DNA of 64,000 bases from positions 4,402,001-4,466,000 of the forward strand of contig NZ_CP195790.1 of the NCBI RefSeq assembly GCF_051465645.1, read 5' to 3'. A program made the position numbers and the translations under genes. The DNA comes from Planctomicrobium sp051465645. Lineage in GTDB: Bacteria; Planctomycetota; Planctomycetia; Planctomycetales; Planctomycetaceae. Position 1 is the stretch's first letter, and every line of letters begins with the position of its first letter. This document shows, piece by piece, positions 8,206 to 17,693 of this stretch. The notes under the pieces are model-generated. The model worked only from the letters and a program-made list of their open reading frames with translations, made no database searches and was not told where the DNA came from.

Positions 8206-9396
8206 TCATGATCGGGTGGCAATGACCAGCGCGATGCGGCATGCATCGAGGTAGGCATCGACAATCAGTTCTTCATTCACTGTATGAATTCCAGATTGCC
8301 CGCAACCAAGTGTGACGGTTGGCAGCCCGTGAGCATTCATCCAGTTGGCGTCCAGCCCGCCGTTTGAAATGCGGAGTTCAGCAGTTCGGCCGACGGTTGA
8401 AATCGCGTCGATCGCGGTTTTCACAACTTCGTGTTCTGGATCAAGTCGAAAAGCTTCGTACTTGTTCGATGATTCGAATGTGATTGTGCCTGATTTTCCG
8501 CTGGCGTTCTTCGTGGTCTTCGCCGCTTTGGCAAACGCTTTCAGGTAAGCTTCGACAATCTTCGCTCGAAACGCCGGATCATGGCTTCGTGCTTCCGCCT
8601 TGAGGACGAGTCGATCGGTGACGACGTTAGTGGCATCGCCTCCTTGAATCACACCGATGTTGCTTGTTCCGGTCTTCTTTCCTTTGACGATCTTCCCGAA
8701 CCAGCCATCTTCTACGAGCGAGTTGATCGCTTTTGATGCGATCACGATTGCGCTGACTCCGCCTTCAGGGTGGGCGCCTGCGTGGCTTGCGATGCCGGTG
8801 ATTTCAATGGCGATGTGATCGTCACCAGTTGCTCCGATGGTCGCCAGATTCGGGGCTCCACCGTCCCAGTTGAAACAGAGTTTGGGGTTTCCGAGCTTAC
8901 TGATCGCCACATGCCGGGCACCGACCAGCCCGACTTCTTCCTGAACCGCAAAGAGCAGGGTGATTGGATTGTGGGGCAGTTGGTGCTTCTGGATCAGCTT
9001 GATTGTGTTGAGGATCGTCGCGGCACCGGCCCGATCGTCTCCGCCCAGGGCTGTCTGGGGATTCTTGGAGCGGATGATATTGCCACTGCGAACAGGCTCG
9101 CAGCCAACGCAGAGTGGGACGGTATCAATGTGAGCCATCAACAGTCGCCGTGGACCACGCTTTGTCCCTGGCAGCTTCACGATGATGTTGCCGACTTCAC
9201 CCCCAAACTGGCTTTTCTTATTGGCGTTGTCGAACTGAATCAACTTCTCGTCGATGCCCGCCTGCTTCAGTTGGTCGACAATAAACGCAGCGATTTTCCC
9301 TTCCTGACCGCTCTTGCCAGGGATCGCCATCATCTGTTCAACGAGGTCAACAGCGGAGTCATCTACCAGCGAAGTGATTTCGTTTAGTTCTGCCAT
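8206..9396 (-). CDS. M20 family metallopeptidase (PepT-like aminopeptidase)
   Basis: A 396-residue cytosolic zinc peptidase of the M20/PepT type, likely removing N-terminal residues from tripeptides or other small peptides. Two-metal ligands are in place: MAHIDTVP with His89 and Asp91, GGDDRAGAA with the bridging Asp120, VQEEVGL with Glu153 (general base) and Glu154, the NWDGG Asp178, and a late SGIHTVNE histidine. The dimerisation/lid domain sits at about 190-300. The length is slightly below E. coli PepT (408). There is no signal peptide. It stands alone, with terminators on both sides. Substrate is inferred from family only. Confidence 0.88.
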   Translation of the reverse strand: MAELNEITSLVDDSAVDLVEQMMAIPGKSGQEGKIAAFIVDQLKQAGIDEKLIQFDNANKKSQFGGEVGNIIVKLPGTKRGPRRLLMAHIDTVPLCVGCEPVRSGNIIRSKNPQTALGGDDRAGAATILNTIKLIQKHQLPHNPITLLFAVQEEVGLVGARHVAISKLGNPKLCFNWDGGAPNLATIGATGDDHIAIEITGIASHAGAHPEGGVSAIVIASKAINSLVEDGWFGKIVKGKKTGTSNIGVIQGGDATNVVTDRLVLKAEARSHDPAFRAKIVEAYLKAFAKAAKTTKNASGKSGTITFESSNKYEAFRLDPEHEVVKTAIDAISTVGRTAELRISNGGLDANWMNAHGLPTVTLGCGQSGIHTVNEELIVDAYLDACRIALVIATRS

Positions 9397-9427
9397 GTGT
9401 GAAACTCTTGGGGCATTCAGGCAAGAA

Positions 9428-9462
9428 ATAAAAAAGCCTCTGACGGGAATCCATCAGAGGCC
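9428..9462 (-). terminator. Intrinsic terminator downstream of the MFS gene
   Basis: On the minus strand the 8-bp stem GCCTCTGA/TCAGAGGC is followed by a T-rich tract. It separates the MFS gene from the M20 peptidase gene. Confidence 0.8.
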
Positions 9463-9538
9463 GGATCTTATCAAAGACTGTGGAAACCGTAATTGCAATT
9501 TTTAAAGACGATTCCAGGTCTTGTCAGTTCGACGTTCG

Positions 9539-11149
9539 TTATGACTCAGCGGTTCCGAGTGATTCTGGTGAAACAGTCTCAGAGTTGCTGCTCAGGTGAA
9601 TGGCTTTATACCCACCTGTCAGTTTGAATCCGATAATGAGCAGCAGGTAACAGGCAGCCATCACCATGGGGATGTATGAGGTGGCGATCAGTGCGGACTT
9701 CCCACCCTGAACTCCAGCTTCGGTGACTTTCGGCTTGTCTGTTTCAGCATGCTTAGAGGCGTCTGCCCACCAGGCGGCGAGCTTTGCATGGTTCTCGAAC
9801 TTGGCCTTGTTGGCTTCGGTTTGAGTTTCTGCTTTCAGAAGTTCGCCAACACGGTTCAGCTCTTTGCCGTTGTCGTCCAGAATCCCGACCTTCGCACCGT
9901 TCAGACCCACGGTCTTGAACGACATGAAGCTGTTTTCCTTGTCGGCTTTGTAGCGATCGAAAACTTCGACAGACGCTTGCTTCAGGTTCTGTGAAGCAAA
10001 GTGATCCTGCTGGAACCCGATTGCAGGACCGCCAAGAAGACCAGCGGACAACATTCCGACACCGCCAAGCATTCCGATCGAAACGGCTCCCCCGTTTGGA
10101 AAGCGCTCAGAGGCAACAGCAAGCATTGTTGGCCAAAGGAAGGTCTTTCCACAGGCATAGATCGTCGCTGCGATGATGCAGGCGGCGACAGTCGTTGCAT
10201 TCCCCAACAGTGTGAGTCCAGCTGCTCCCAGAACGGCACTGGCGAGCAGCAGGCCCAATGGCGAAATCGTATGCACAATCGGGCCGGCAACGAATCGCAG
10301 GAAGAACATCAGCATCGAGGTGTAGACGAACAGAGCCAGTCCGCTGCCTGGGCTGCCCATCACGGCACCAGTGATCTTGGAAATCCAGGAGTCTGTTCCG
10401 AGTTCGACGTAACCGACCATCGCGTGGATGACGAGCAGGAACAACATCAGAGGAGCAAACACGGTGCTAATCATCTGTCCCAAGGTGACACCAGCGGACG
10501 CTGCTTCTGACGCTGGGAACTTCTGGCCGAACAGCATGACTCCGTAAATGATCACCGGGATCAAAAACAGTGACATCTGAATCTTCCAGTCAACAGCCGC
10601 CGCAACGACTGCTCCGGAGGAATCGACTTGCGCTGCCATGAAGTACGAAGCGAGCCCCCCGAGAACCAGACCGGCTGGCCACCCTGCGTGCAGAATGTTC
10701 AGGTAATGGGTTTTGCTTTTGGGGAAGAGTGTTGCAGTCAACGGGTTCACAACTGCTTCGCACAAGCCGTTTCCGATTGAGAAAATCAGCATGGCGACGA
10801 GAAGACACCAGTAAGCAGCGTCTTTTCCGCCAGCTTCAAATGCGGCAGGAGTTCCGAGTGTGAGCACTGCGGAAATGAAGTGCAGCAGAAACGCTGCAGT
10901 CATGATCTTGCCATAGCCAATTTTGTCAGCAAAGAGCGACGTGATGATGATCACTGCTCCGAAGCCAACAAGACCGCCCCCTGTAATGGAGCCCAATTCG
11001 GTCATTGTGAACCCGAACTGTTCAGCCCATTGCCCCAGAATTCCTCCGCGAACAGAGAAGCCAACACCGGCTGCAAGGATCGCCATGAAACCGGCATACA
11101 GTAGCCGATGTGCATTCGGGGCAATCGGTTGGGAATCGATTTGACTCAT
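9539..11149 (-). CDS. Major facilitator superfamily transporter
   Basis: A 536-residue inner-membrane protein with about 12 predicted helices. The first begins near residue 15 (LLYAGFMAILAAGVGF), and loop 2-3 holds the short charged segment FADKIGYGK expected of MFS carriers. Between the last two helices there is a hydrophilic stretch of about 90 residues (roughly 395-485), which is unusual for MFS. The final helix is at about 490-515. Weak likeness to FucP-type sugar symporters (EAVVNPLTATLFP segment) suggests a sugar or organic substrate, but I cannot name it. The gene is single. A large symmetrical DNA element lies 326 bp upstream. Confidence 0.8.
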   Translation of the reverse strand: MSQIDSQPIAPNAHRLLYAGFMAILAAGVGFSVRGGILGQWAEQFGFTMTELGSITGGGLVGFGAVIIITSLFADKIGYGKIMTAAFLLHFISAVLTLGTPAAFEAGGKDAAYWCLLVAMLIFSIGNGLCEAVVNPLTATLFPKSKTHYLNILHAGWPAGLVLGGLASYFMAAQVDSSGAVVAAAVDWKIQMSLFLIPVIIYGVMLFGQKFPASEAASAGVTLGQMISTVFAPLMLFLLVIHAMVGYVELGTDSWISKITGAVMGSPGSGLALFVYTSMLMFFLRFVAGPIVHTISPLGLLLASAVLGAAGLTLLGNATTVAACIIAATIYACGKTFLWPTMLAVASERFPNGGAVSIGMLGGVGMLSAGLLGGPAIGFQQDHFASQNLKQASVEVFDRYKADKENSFMSFKTVGLNGAKVGILDDNGKELNRVGELLKAETQTEANKAKFENHAKLAAWWADASKHAETDKPKVTEAGVQGGKSALIATSYIPMVMAACYLLLIIGFKLTGGYKAIHLSSNSETVSPESLGTAES

Positions 11150-11753
11150 CGTGCGTCTTTCTCTTTCCGCGAACAGTTTTCATCTCGCCAATTTCAATCT
11201 CGCCGATATGAGCACGTCAGGCTCTTGTTTCGCACAGTGCACGGCATTCATTCAGAACGCTGCATTCACTGGTGATATCGAGGAAGTCGAAAGGGGAGTT
11301 CTGGGGGGATTAGTCGTCAGTGCCAAGGTTCGACAAAACACTCCATGCTTTGTGGAACAGGGGGCATCGATTTACCTGCTGATCGGCCGAAGAGATACCC
11401 GCGGACATTCGCTTCATGAGCATGGCTCGATGAGGCTTGTGTCAGTGAGAATACGTCAGGCAGAGTCAGGGGCAGCAATTCTGATTTGAGGATAATGTGC
11501 ATTATCAACGAATGAGAATTGCTCGATGCGACGACTATCCTAGCAACAGATCTGGGAGAAATGCCAGTTGTTCAATGCCAGCGTCGGCAGATTTTGAAGC
11601 GGGGCAGGCGAGGACCCAAAATTTCAAGGGCTCAAACCTGACCGGCAAGCGACGAAAGCACCGAAGCACAAGGGACGCGAACATCCTGCGGTGCAAAGAA
11701 ATCGCCATCGAGTGATGACGCTATTGAATAGGAATAAGAACCAAATCCGTCAT
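11150..11753. other. Gene-free stretch with a 48-bp nested dyad
   Basis: This 604-bp stretch lies between the MFS gene and csrA, both on the minus strand. Short open frames cross it, but none looks like a protein. Its one clear structure is the dyad at 11475-11522. Confidence 0.5.
11475..11522. repeat. 48-bp nested inverted repeat
   Basis: Outer arms GCAATTCT/AGAATTGC and inner arms GATAATG/CATTATC are all perfect and share one centre (a TG spacer). The 8-bp spacers between outer and inner arms are equal in length but mostly not complementary. There is no T-tract, so it is more like a protein-binding operator or cruciform than a terminator. It lies 326 bp before the MFS start and about 230 bp past csrA. 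Confidence 0.6.
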
Positions 11754-11984
11754 TCAGACCGATGGTTTCTCCGGAGCAGGCGCTTCAGATGGCTGCTCAG
11801 TTGCCGATTGTTGTGTTGTTGCTGCTGCACGAAGCGCGTCGTAAATTTCTTGGCGATGAATCGCCACGTCACGAGGAGCTTCAATACCTAATCGAACCTT
11901 GTCACCGCGGATCTCAACAACGGTAATTACAATCCGTTCGTCGATGACAATGCTCTCGTTCTTCTTGCGCGAGAGGACCAACAT
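11754..11984 (-). CDS. csrA: Carbon storage regulator CsrA (RNA-binding translational regulator)
   Basis: CsrA binds GGA motifs in 5' leaders of mRNAs and blocks or aids translation, acting as a dimer in the cytosol. The protein begins MLVLSRKKNESIVI, keeping the beta-1 residues (Leu4, Arg6) that contact RNA, and has the second RNA-binding strand with APRDVAIHRQEIY (Arg44-type residue). After the 60-residue core there is an extra tail of about 20 polar residues rich in Pro, Ala, Glu and Gln. I chose the ATG at 11984 since CsrA homologs start there. A GTG at 11993 would add three residues. No flagellar gene or fliW is nearby, unlike the usual csrA context. Confidence 0.93.
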   Translation of the reverse strand: MLVLSRKKNESIVIDERIVITVVEIRGDKVRLGIEAPRDVAIHRQEIYDALRAAATTQQSATEQPSEAPAPEKPSV

Positions 11985-12112
11985 CAGTGTCACCCCATTT
12001 TCTAAATTCGACCGATGAGAGAAAGCAGTCTATCTCACGAACACTAAAACTCTTACACCTCCGGCAAACTCACTTTTCTCGCTTGACATAATAGATGGTA
12101 TGATTTAAGTGG

Positions 12113-12153
12113 TCAACAATGAATTCGGCAGAATTTGCCGAATTCATTGTTGA
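12113..12153. repeat. Perfect 18-bp inverted repeat between lysS and csrA
   Basis: Arms 12113-12130 and 12136-12153 are exact reverse complements around the 5-nt loop GAATT. No T-tract follows on either strand. It is downstream of lysS and about 130 bp before csrA. It could be a terminator without a U-tract, an operator, or a remnant of a small mobile repeat. Confidence 0.7.
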
Positions 12154-12208
12154 TTAAGGGGTTTATGGCGAAACGAAGTTCGCTTTGGACACCTTGGAAG
12201 AAAGGTGA

Positions 12209-13756
12209 CTACTCAGATTTGCGTGTTGCATCCCCTTTGGCCGGAACGCCTTCAGGACGCAGTAATGGGAAATAGATGACATCACGAATGGTTCGGCTGT
12301 CTGTCAGCAGCATCACCAGGCGATCGATGCCGATTCCCAGTCCGCCAGCCGGAGGCATCCCGACTTTTAGCGCCTGAATGAAGTCCTGATCCATTTTCGC
12401 CATCGAGTCTTCTTCGGAGAGCCCTTCCAATTGCGTGCGGAACAGTTCTTCCTGCAGCTTAGGATCGTTCAGTTCGGTGTAGGCGTTGGCGAGCTCCATC
12501 CCGTGGACAAACAGCTCGAAACGTTCTGCGATGTGAGGGACGCCCGTTTTTCGCTTTGTCAGCGGGCAAATTGAAGCCGGGTAATCAATCACAAAGATTG
12601 GACCTACCAGCCGATCTTCGACGCATGCTTCAAAAACTTCGCTGACGATCACATCCTGATGGACATGACCAGCTTCCATGCGAGCGATGAAGTCCGGCTT
12701 GATGTTTCCATGCTTCGCCTGTTCGCGAGCCTTCTCTTTGACAGCATTCAGATCGCTGATGTCGCAACCGGCATATTCCTGGAACAGGTCTGCGTAGGTG
12801 CGTCGTGGCCAAGGCGCAGTGAAGTCGATCGTCGTTTCGCCCCAGGGGAGGATCAGTGACTCTGGGTTTGTATTTCCCTGAGCTGCAAGAACAGCGCGAA
12901 CGGCGTCGGTCACGATGGCCTCGGTCAGGTCCATCATTGATTCGTAGTTGCCGTACGCCTGATAGATCTCGATCATGGTGAACTCAGGGTTGTGCGTGGC
13001 ATCAATCCCTTCGTTACGGAAGACCCGACCGATTTCGTAGACGCGTTCGATCCCGCCGACCATGAGTCGCTTCAGGTGCAGTTCCAATGCGATTCGCAAA
13101 TAGAGCTGGATGTCGAGCGCATTGTGGTGCGTGGTGAACGGACGTGCGGCCGCGCCCCCTGCAATGGCGTGCAAAACCGGGGTTTCGACTTCTACGAAAT
13201 CCTGAGTGCTCAGCGTCTGTCGGACAGAGTTCAGGATCTTGCTGCGCAGCAACAGCTTGTCGCGGACGCCTGGTGTATAGATCAGATCGAGTTCACGATG
13301 CCGTAGCAGTGTTTCGATGTCTGTCACTCCGTGGTGCTTTTCCGGTGGCTGTGCGAGTGACTTGCACAACACTGTCAGCGTCGACACGAGGATGGAGACT
13401 TCTCCGGACTCGGTACGCTTCAGGACGCCATCGATCCCGATGAGGTCACCCAGGTCGAGTTGGCTCATCAGTTCCCATTGTTCTTCTGAGAGATCCCCTC
13501 GTGAGAACAGGAGCTGGATTCTTTCAGAAGAGTCGGCGATATCCAGAAAGCGGAGCTTCCCTGCCTTCCGGCGCAGCATGATTCGGCCGGTGACTCGTAC
13601 CGTTTCCCCGGTGACACCAGCTTCTTCCGGGCAGAGGCCGCGAACTTTGCTGATCGGCTGGTAGTTGTCGAAACGCTGACCGAATGGATCGTGTCCTAAC
13701 TCGACAATTTTCTGGAGTTTTTCAAGACGAGCGAGTTCAAAACGATCAGGTTTCAT
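12209..13756 (-). CDS. lysS: Lysyl-tRNA synthetase, class II
   Basis: LysRS charges tRNA-Lys with lysine using ATP. The N-terminal anticodon-binding OB-fold (about residues 50-150, with VRVTGRIMLRRKAGKLRFLD) is followed by the class II core: motif 2 YEIGRVFRNEGIDATHNPEFT near 260 and motif 3 GLGIGIDRLVML near 485. Length is about 515, as expected for bacterial LysRS. I start at the ATG 13756. A TTG at 13771 would add five residues. The M16-like gene lies 96 bp upstream on the same strand, so the two may be cotranscribed. Confidence 0.95.
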   Translation of the reverse strand: MKPDRFELARLEKLQKIVELGHDPFGQRFDNYQPISKVRGLCPEEAGVTGETVRVTGRIMLRRKAGKLRFLDIADSSERIQLLFSRGDLSEEQWELMSQLDLGDLIGIDGVLKRTESGEVSILVSTLTVLCKSLAQPPEKHHGVTDIETLLRHRELDLIYTPGVRDKLLLRSKILNSVRQTLSTQDFVEVETPVLHAIAGGAAARPFTTHHNALDIQLYLRIALELHLKRLMVGGIERVYEIGRVFRNEGIDATHNPEFTMIEIYQAYGNYESMMDLTEAIVTDAVRAVLAAQGNTNPESLILPWGETTIDFTAPWPRRTYADLFQEYAGCDISDLNAVKEKAREQAKHGNIKPDFIARMEAGHVHQDVIVSEVFEACVEDRLVGPIFVIDYPASICPLTKRKTGVPHIAERFELFVHGMELANAYTELNDPKLQEELFRTQLEGLSEEDSMAKMDQDFIQALKVGMPPAGGLGIGIDRLVMLLTDSRTIRDVIYFPLLRPEGVPAKGDATRKSE

Positions 13757-13852
13757 GGGAGGGCGCTTCAATTGCCAATGAGAAATTCTGTCAAACCAGC
13801 CTGCCTGTGAGCGGCTGATTTCCGGGGATCGTGACGCGACGGAATGTCTCCG

Positions 13853-15094
13853 TCAATCTTGTGGAACCACGATCGGTTCTTCCCCGATGGTCAATACGGT
13901 TAAGTTGCGTGCTGGATAGCGATTTGCGTAATCAACAATGTTGTCGATTGTCAGCGCGTCGAGTGCAGCGCGAATGTCTGCCAGGGAGTTCACCCGTTTC
14001 AGGTGGAACCAGTCTCGAGCGATTGAGTTTGCTCGTGATTCAGTCGATTCCTGCTGCATGATCAGTGAGCTTTTGGCTCTGGCCTGACAACGTGCGAGTT
14101 CTGCAGGTTCGATCCCTTTGCCCAGTTTTCGCAACTCTTCAACCATGACGTCGAAGGCCATTTGTGCCTGACTCGTGCTTGTTCCGGCATAAGCGAGAAC
14201 GCGACCTTCTGACATCAGGGTATGCAGTGTTGCGAAAACAGAATAACAAAGTCCGCGACGTTCTCGCAGTTCCGTGAAGAGTCGCGAACTGAATCCACCG
14301 CTCAGAATGCTGATTGCGGCCCAGGCGGCGTAGTAGTCCGGATGACCATACGGGACGGCGTTGTACGCGAGTCCAATATGTGTTTGCGATGAGGGATAGC
14401 TGATATGGCGGCTCTCTCGCGAACCAGGGATCGTGACGACTTCCGGAGCGGCGTGCGGTTTCCAGTCGCCAAAGATTTTGCCGACGACATCGCGAATCTG
14501 ATTCGGGTCGACGTTTCCGGCGACACCGATCAATGTTTCATTCGGGCGTACGTGAGTACGGTAGTGCTCAATCACGGATTCTGGAGTGATCGCGTCGAGT
14601 TCCTCCAGCGTTCCGTCTGTCGGGCGGTTCCACGGGGCGTCATAAGTATGGCGACGGAGTTCTGTCAAAACTTTGCGTTGCGGCTCGTCTTCTTCCGCCA
14701 ACAGGCTCTGCTCGACCCCGCTCATGACTGCAGGGAACTGCTCAAGGTCCAGTTTTGGTTCACGCAGAATGCTTGCGTAATAGGGCAACGCTTCGACGAC
14801 GTTTTCGGCAAGTGTCGCTCCGGAAAACGTGATGAAGTTCCAGCCAACATTTTCGTTGTGCTGAACTCCCAGGTTGTCGAGCGCCGCTGTCAGTTGCTGG
14901 CTGTTCAGATTTCCTGCCCCCCGCGACATGAGATCGCAGAGTGCAGCAGATGTTCCGTTGGCTGCGAATGGTTCGTGAACGACTCCCGCAGGCGTCAGCA
15001 CAGAAAAGGCAGCTGATTGGACATGTCGCATCGTCTCGACGAGCAGCACCAGGCCATTGTCGAATTCAAAAACATCGAGAGGGTGCTGGTTCAT
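13853..15094 (-). CDS. Non-catalytic M16 (insulinase-family) protein
   Basis: About 413 residues with the two-domain M16 fold: an N-terminal half beginning VFEFDNGLVLLVE and a C-terminal half with the RERRGLCYSVFA motif (Arg and Tyr for substrate backbone binding). The zinc motif HxxEH is lost. Where active members read GxxHxxEHM this one reads GTSAALCDLM, with Ala50, Cys53 and Asp54 in place of His, Glu and His. It therefore resembles the inactive partner subunit of heterodimeric M16B peptidases, but no active M16 gene lies next to it. No signal peptide is seen with the start used. Another ATG (15163) would add 23 residues. Confidence 0.82.
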   Translation of the reverse strand: MNQHPLDVFEFDNGLVLLVETMRHVQSAAFSVLTPAGVVHEPFAANGTSAALCDLMSRGAGNLNSQQLTAALDNLGVQHNENVGWNFITFSGATLAENVVEALPYYASILREPKLDLEQFPAVMSGVEQSLLAEEDEPQRKVLTELRRHTYDAPWNRPTDGTLEELDAITPESVIEHYRTHVRPNETLIGVAGNVDPNQIRDVVGKIFGDWKPHAAPEVVTIPGSRESRHISYPSSQTHIGLAYNAVPYGHPDYYAAWAAISILSGGFSSRLFTELRERRGLCYSVFATLHTLMSEGRVLAYAGTSTSQAQMAFDVMVEELRKLGKGIEPAELARCQARAKSSLIMQQESTESRANSIARDWFHLKRVNSLADIRAALDALTIDNIVDYANRYPARNLTVLTIGEEPIVVPQD

Positions 15095-15163
15095 GAAAAA
15101 CGTGACTGTTTCAGAGGTTTTGACAATCGGGCGGCATCGGTGAACGTCAACTGTGCGTGCCAT

Positions 15164-15673
15164 AGTTTAAGGAACTGGACGGCTGACGTCGAATCGAAGT
15201 CTGCCCTGACGTATTGTGCTGCAATTTCGTGTGAAACGACGCAGCGCTTACGTATGAAAATCGAGAGATCTATCGCTTATGAGTGAACTTGGATGTGTTG
15301 ATGTCTGGTTTTTGTCTCATCCGGTTTGAATGTCTGTTGCGGGCTCTCCGGGAAGAGGGTATGTGTATAGGCCTCCAAGGGACGAGTAGTCCCGAATCGG
15401 ATCGTGCTCATTACGAGGCAGTTTGCGATTCAGCCAGTTTTCTGTGAAAGATGACCCGGTCTGAATTTTGCGACGTCACTGTTTTGGGCAGTTTCCAGCA
15501 AACCGATTCAACATCGTCGGCAACTTCATCTGTGGTGTGCCTGTCGTGTTAGAGATGTCCAGGAGTGTCATTTTTGTTCATCGGAATGATGTGACAAACT
15601 GACGGGGACGTGTGTGGGACTTCGTCGCATTCAAGTTCTGCTTGTGACAACTCGTTGAAAATGGATTGACTTT
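15164..15673. other. Gene-free stretch between divergent genes
   Basis: About 510 bp upstream of both the M16-like gene (minus) and the small membrane protein (plus). I see no RNA gene, repeat or strong promoter in it. Confidence 0.4.
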
Positions 15674-16003
15674 ATGTGTAAGGATGCTTTCGTTGGGGAT
15701 TTGGTCGCATCACGTATTCGGTGGTACGATCTCCCTGCACTGCTTCTGCTACATCGCCCGACCCGCTGTCGAATGTGTAACCGCCGTTACTTCCTGTATC
15801 GGGGGGTAAACCGCCGGCAAAGCGCAGACGATCGGGCATCGTCCATGGCACGGACCTTTCTCCCGAAACTCGGCGACGCCTATCTCTGCATGGCGTTTTT
15901 GATTCTGATGGCGATCATCTTCTTCACGCCAGGAAACTTCGTCGATATTCCACAGAGAATGGCGAAGGCCTGGACTCAAAAGGCTGAGAACTCCCCGATG
16001 TAG
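15674..16003 (+). CDS. Small membrane protein with CxxC motif
   Basis: 109 residues with one membrane helix near residues 69-87 (LCMAFLILMAIIFFTP). Ahead of it is a basic segment containing LLLLHRPTRCRMCNRRYFLYR. The pattern of a hydrophobic patch, RP, then a CxxC before aromatic residues recurs in small bacterial membrane proteins of unknown role, so I take it as a real gene, although the family name is unknown to me. The two cysteines could bind half a zinc site or be redox-active. No SD sequence is obvious. It is convergent with the zinc dehydrogenase gene. Confidence 0.55.
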   Translation: MCKDAFVGDLVASRIRWYDLPALLLLHRPTRCRMCNRRYFLYRGVNRRQSADDRASSMARTFLPKLGDAYLCMAFLILMAIIFFTPGNFVDIPQRMAKAWTQKAENSPM

Positions 16004-16139
16004 ATGTCTGTTGGAGTGCGTCTCAAGCTCCCTGCATTGACGCTCTGACTTGAGGAAGCTTGAGCCTGTTTCCTCTGAAGCGAATTACTGCGATCTGTTA
16101 TCCAATGCACATGGACTTCGCATCGATCTCGCGAGGTCC

Positions 16140-17171
16140 TTAAGTGGGCGTCACATGGACGATCGCTTTGATTGCACCTGTTTGTGGTTGTGTGAACTTC
16201 TCGAATTGATCGGCAAGTTCGTCAAACGGGACATGGTGTGTCAGCCACGATTGTGTGTTGATCGTTCCATTTTCGATGAGCGAAATGATTCGCCGAAAAT
16301 CATCTGGTAACGCGTTTCTGGACGCGAGCATCGAGACCTCTGCCCGATGCATCCATGCGTGTGGAAACGAGATTTCTCCTGTGGTGATTCCCACGTAAAC
16401 AAGTCGCCCGGACTGTGCGACAAAGTGCAGCGATTGTGCCATGGAAATATTGCTTCCAGTGGCGTCGACGACCATTGCAAAGCGATCCCCATTCGTGATC
16501 CGGTTCATCTCGTCCCGTTCACTCCCGTCGCCCACAACGTGAATGGTATGCGCGACCTGATAGGTCTCTTTGCAGAAGGCCAGTCGCTTCTCATCCATGT
16601 CCATGACGGTGATCGTCGCACCGGCGATTCTGGTGAACTCCAGTACCGAGAGCCCAATCGGCCCGGCACCGATGATAAGGACATGCTCGCCTGCCTGTGG
16701 ATTGCCGCGCTGCGTGGCATGGCATCCAATTGCAAGCGTTTCTACAAGTGCCAGTTGATCGTAGTTCAGTATTGGGGAGGGATGAAGTTTGTCTGCGCGA
16801 ATGAGGAAGCGTTCGCACAATCCGCCATCAATCATGACACCAATGACGTTCAGGTGTTCGCAGCAGTTTGTGTGTCCGGTTCGACAGGCGTAGCAGGAAC
16901 CGCAATTCATGTAGGGTTCGACACTGCAGCGGTCGCCAACTGCGACATTGGTGACGTTCGGACCAACGGCCAGCACTTCAACTCCCAGTTCGTGACCGGG
17001 AATGCGTGGGTAGCGATAGAAGGGCATTTTTCCGAGGTACCCTGCCAGGTCTGACCCGCAAATTCCCATGCGGTGGGTTCTGACTAAAACCTGTCCTGTC
17101 CCGGGGGCAGCAGGCTCGTCGATGTCGAGATATTCAAATCGTCGAGGCTCTTGAAGTCGAATCGCTTTCAT
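16140..17171 (-). CDS. Zinc-dependent alcohol/sorbitol-type dehydrogenase (MDR family)
   Basis: 343 residues, zinc-containing medium-chain dehydrogenase. Catalytic zinc ligands are suggested by ICGSD (Cys near 38) and PGHE (His/Glu near 60). The structural zinc site is the four-cysteine stretch NCGSCYACRTGHTNC (about 89-103). The nucleotide-binding GAGPIGL lies near 168, followed by an acidic VMDMDEKR stretch that suggests NAD(H) over NADP(H). It resembles threonine and polyol dehydrogenases, but the substrate cannot be fixed from sequence. It is a single gene, convergent with the small membrane protein gene. Confidence 0.85.
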   Translation of the reverse strand: MKAIRLQEPRRFEYLDIDEPAAPGTGQVLVRTHRMGICGSDLAGYLGKMPFYRYPRIPGHELGVEVLAVGPNVTNVAVGDRCSVEPYMNCGSCYACRTGHTNCCEHLNVIGVMIDGGLCERFLIRADKLHPSPILNYDQLALVETLAIGCHATQRGNPQAGEHVLIIGAGPIGLSVLEFTRIAGATITVMDMDEKRLAFCKETYQVAHTIHVVGDGSERDEMNRITNGDRFAMVVDATGSNISMAQSLHFVAQSGRLVYVGITTGEISFPHAWMHRAEVSMLASRNALPDDFRRIISLIENGTINTQSWLTHHVPFDELADQFEKFTQPQTGAIKAIVHVTPT

Positions 17172-17693
17172 GATTGCACGAGTCTGCTGAAGGAAGTGGA
17201 TTTGGGTGTGTTGTGCGACGAGAATGATTCAAAGACGAGGCATTCCTGGCAGAATCGAGTCGTGGAATCAGCGGAACGTTAGGTCGATTGTGAATGTAAT
17301 TCAGGGGCACTCAAGCATTGTATTAGAGAGTTCTCTGCCGATTCGGTTTCGCATAGATACTCTGTCGGAATCCAAGAGTAAAGAGGTGTTGATTTGTGCG
17401 GTCGGTCGTTGCTGCTTGGGCTTGAGCATTCTGGCGGGATTGAGAAGAGACTCTGCGGAACCTCAGATAAGGCTTTTCATTCACCTGAAAAGTCGGGAAA
17501 ATGAACCGTTTGGGCTTCCGGTCGAAACTGAGTGTGCCCGGTCGATGTCGTGCTTGATTCTGCTCCATGAGCAAAACTCCATGAGCGGAATCGCGACTTG
17601 GGGGCGGGAGCGCGTTCTGTTGCGTGAGTTCGACTGCGTTTGAATTGGCATTTGTCGGCGACAATCTGGGCCGACAGGACCAGGAATACTGTC
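17172..17693. other. Gene-free stretch between divergent genes
   Basis: About 520 bp separate the dehydrogenase gene (minus) from nnrE (plus). Frames crossing it on both strands give low-complexity, unrecognisable proteins. No RNA or repeat is seen. Confidence 0.4.

Noticed and set aside
11151..11489. 112-codon plus frame starting at the MFS promoter side
   Set aside because: No family likeness, runs through a likely regulatory region and part of the dyad.
12083..12104. TTGACA ... TATGAT resembling a promoter
   Set aside because: The two boxes are only 10 bp apart, so they cannot act together as a sigma-70 promoter, and it faces away from csrA and lysS.
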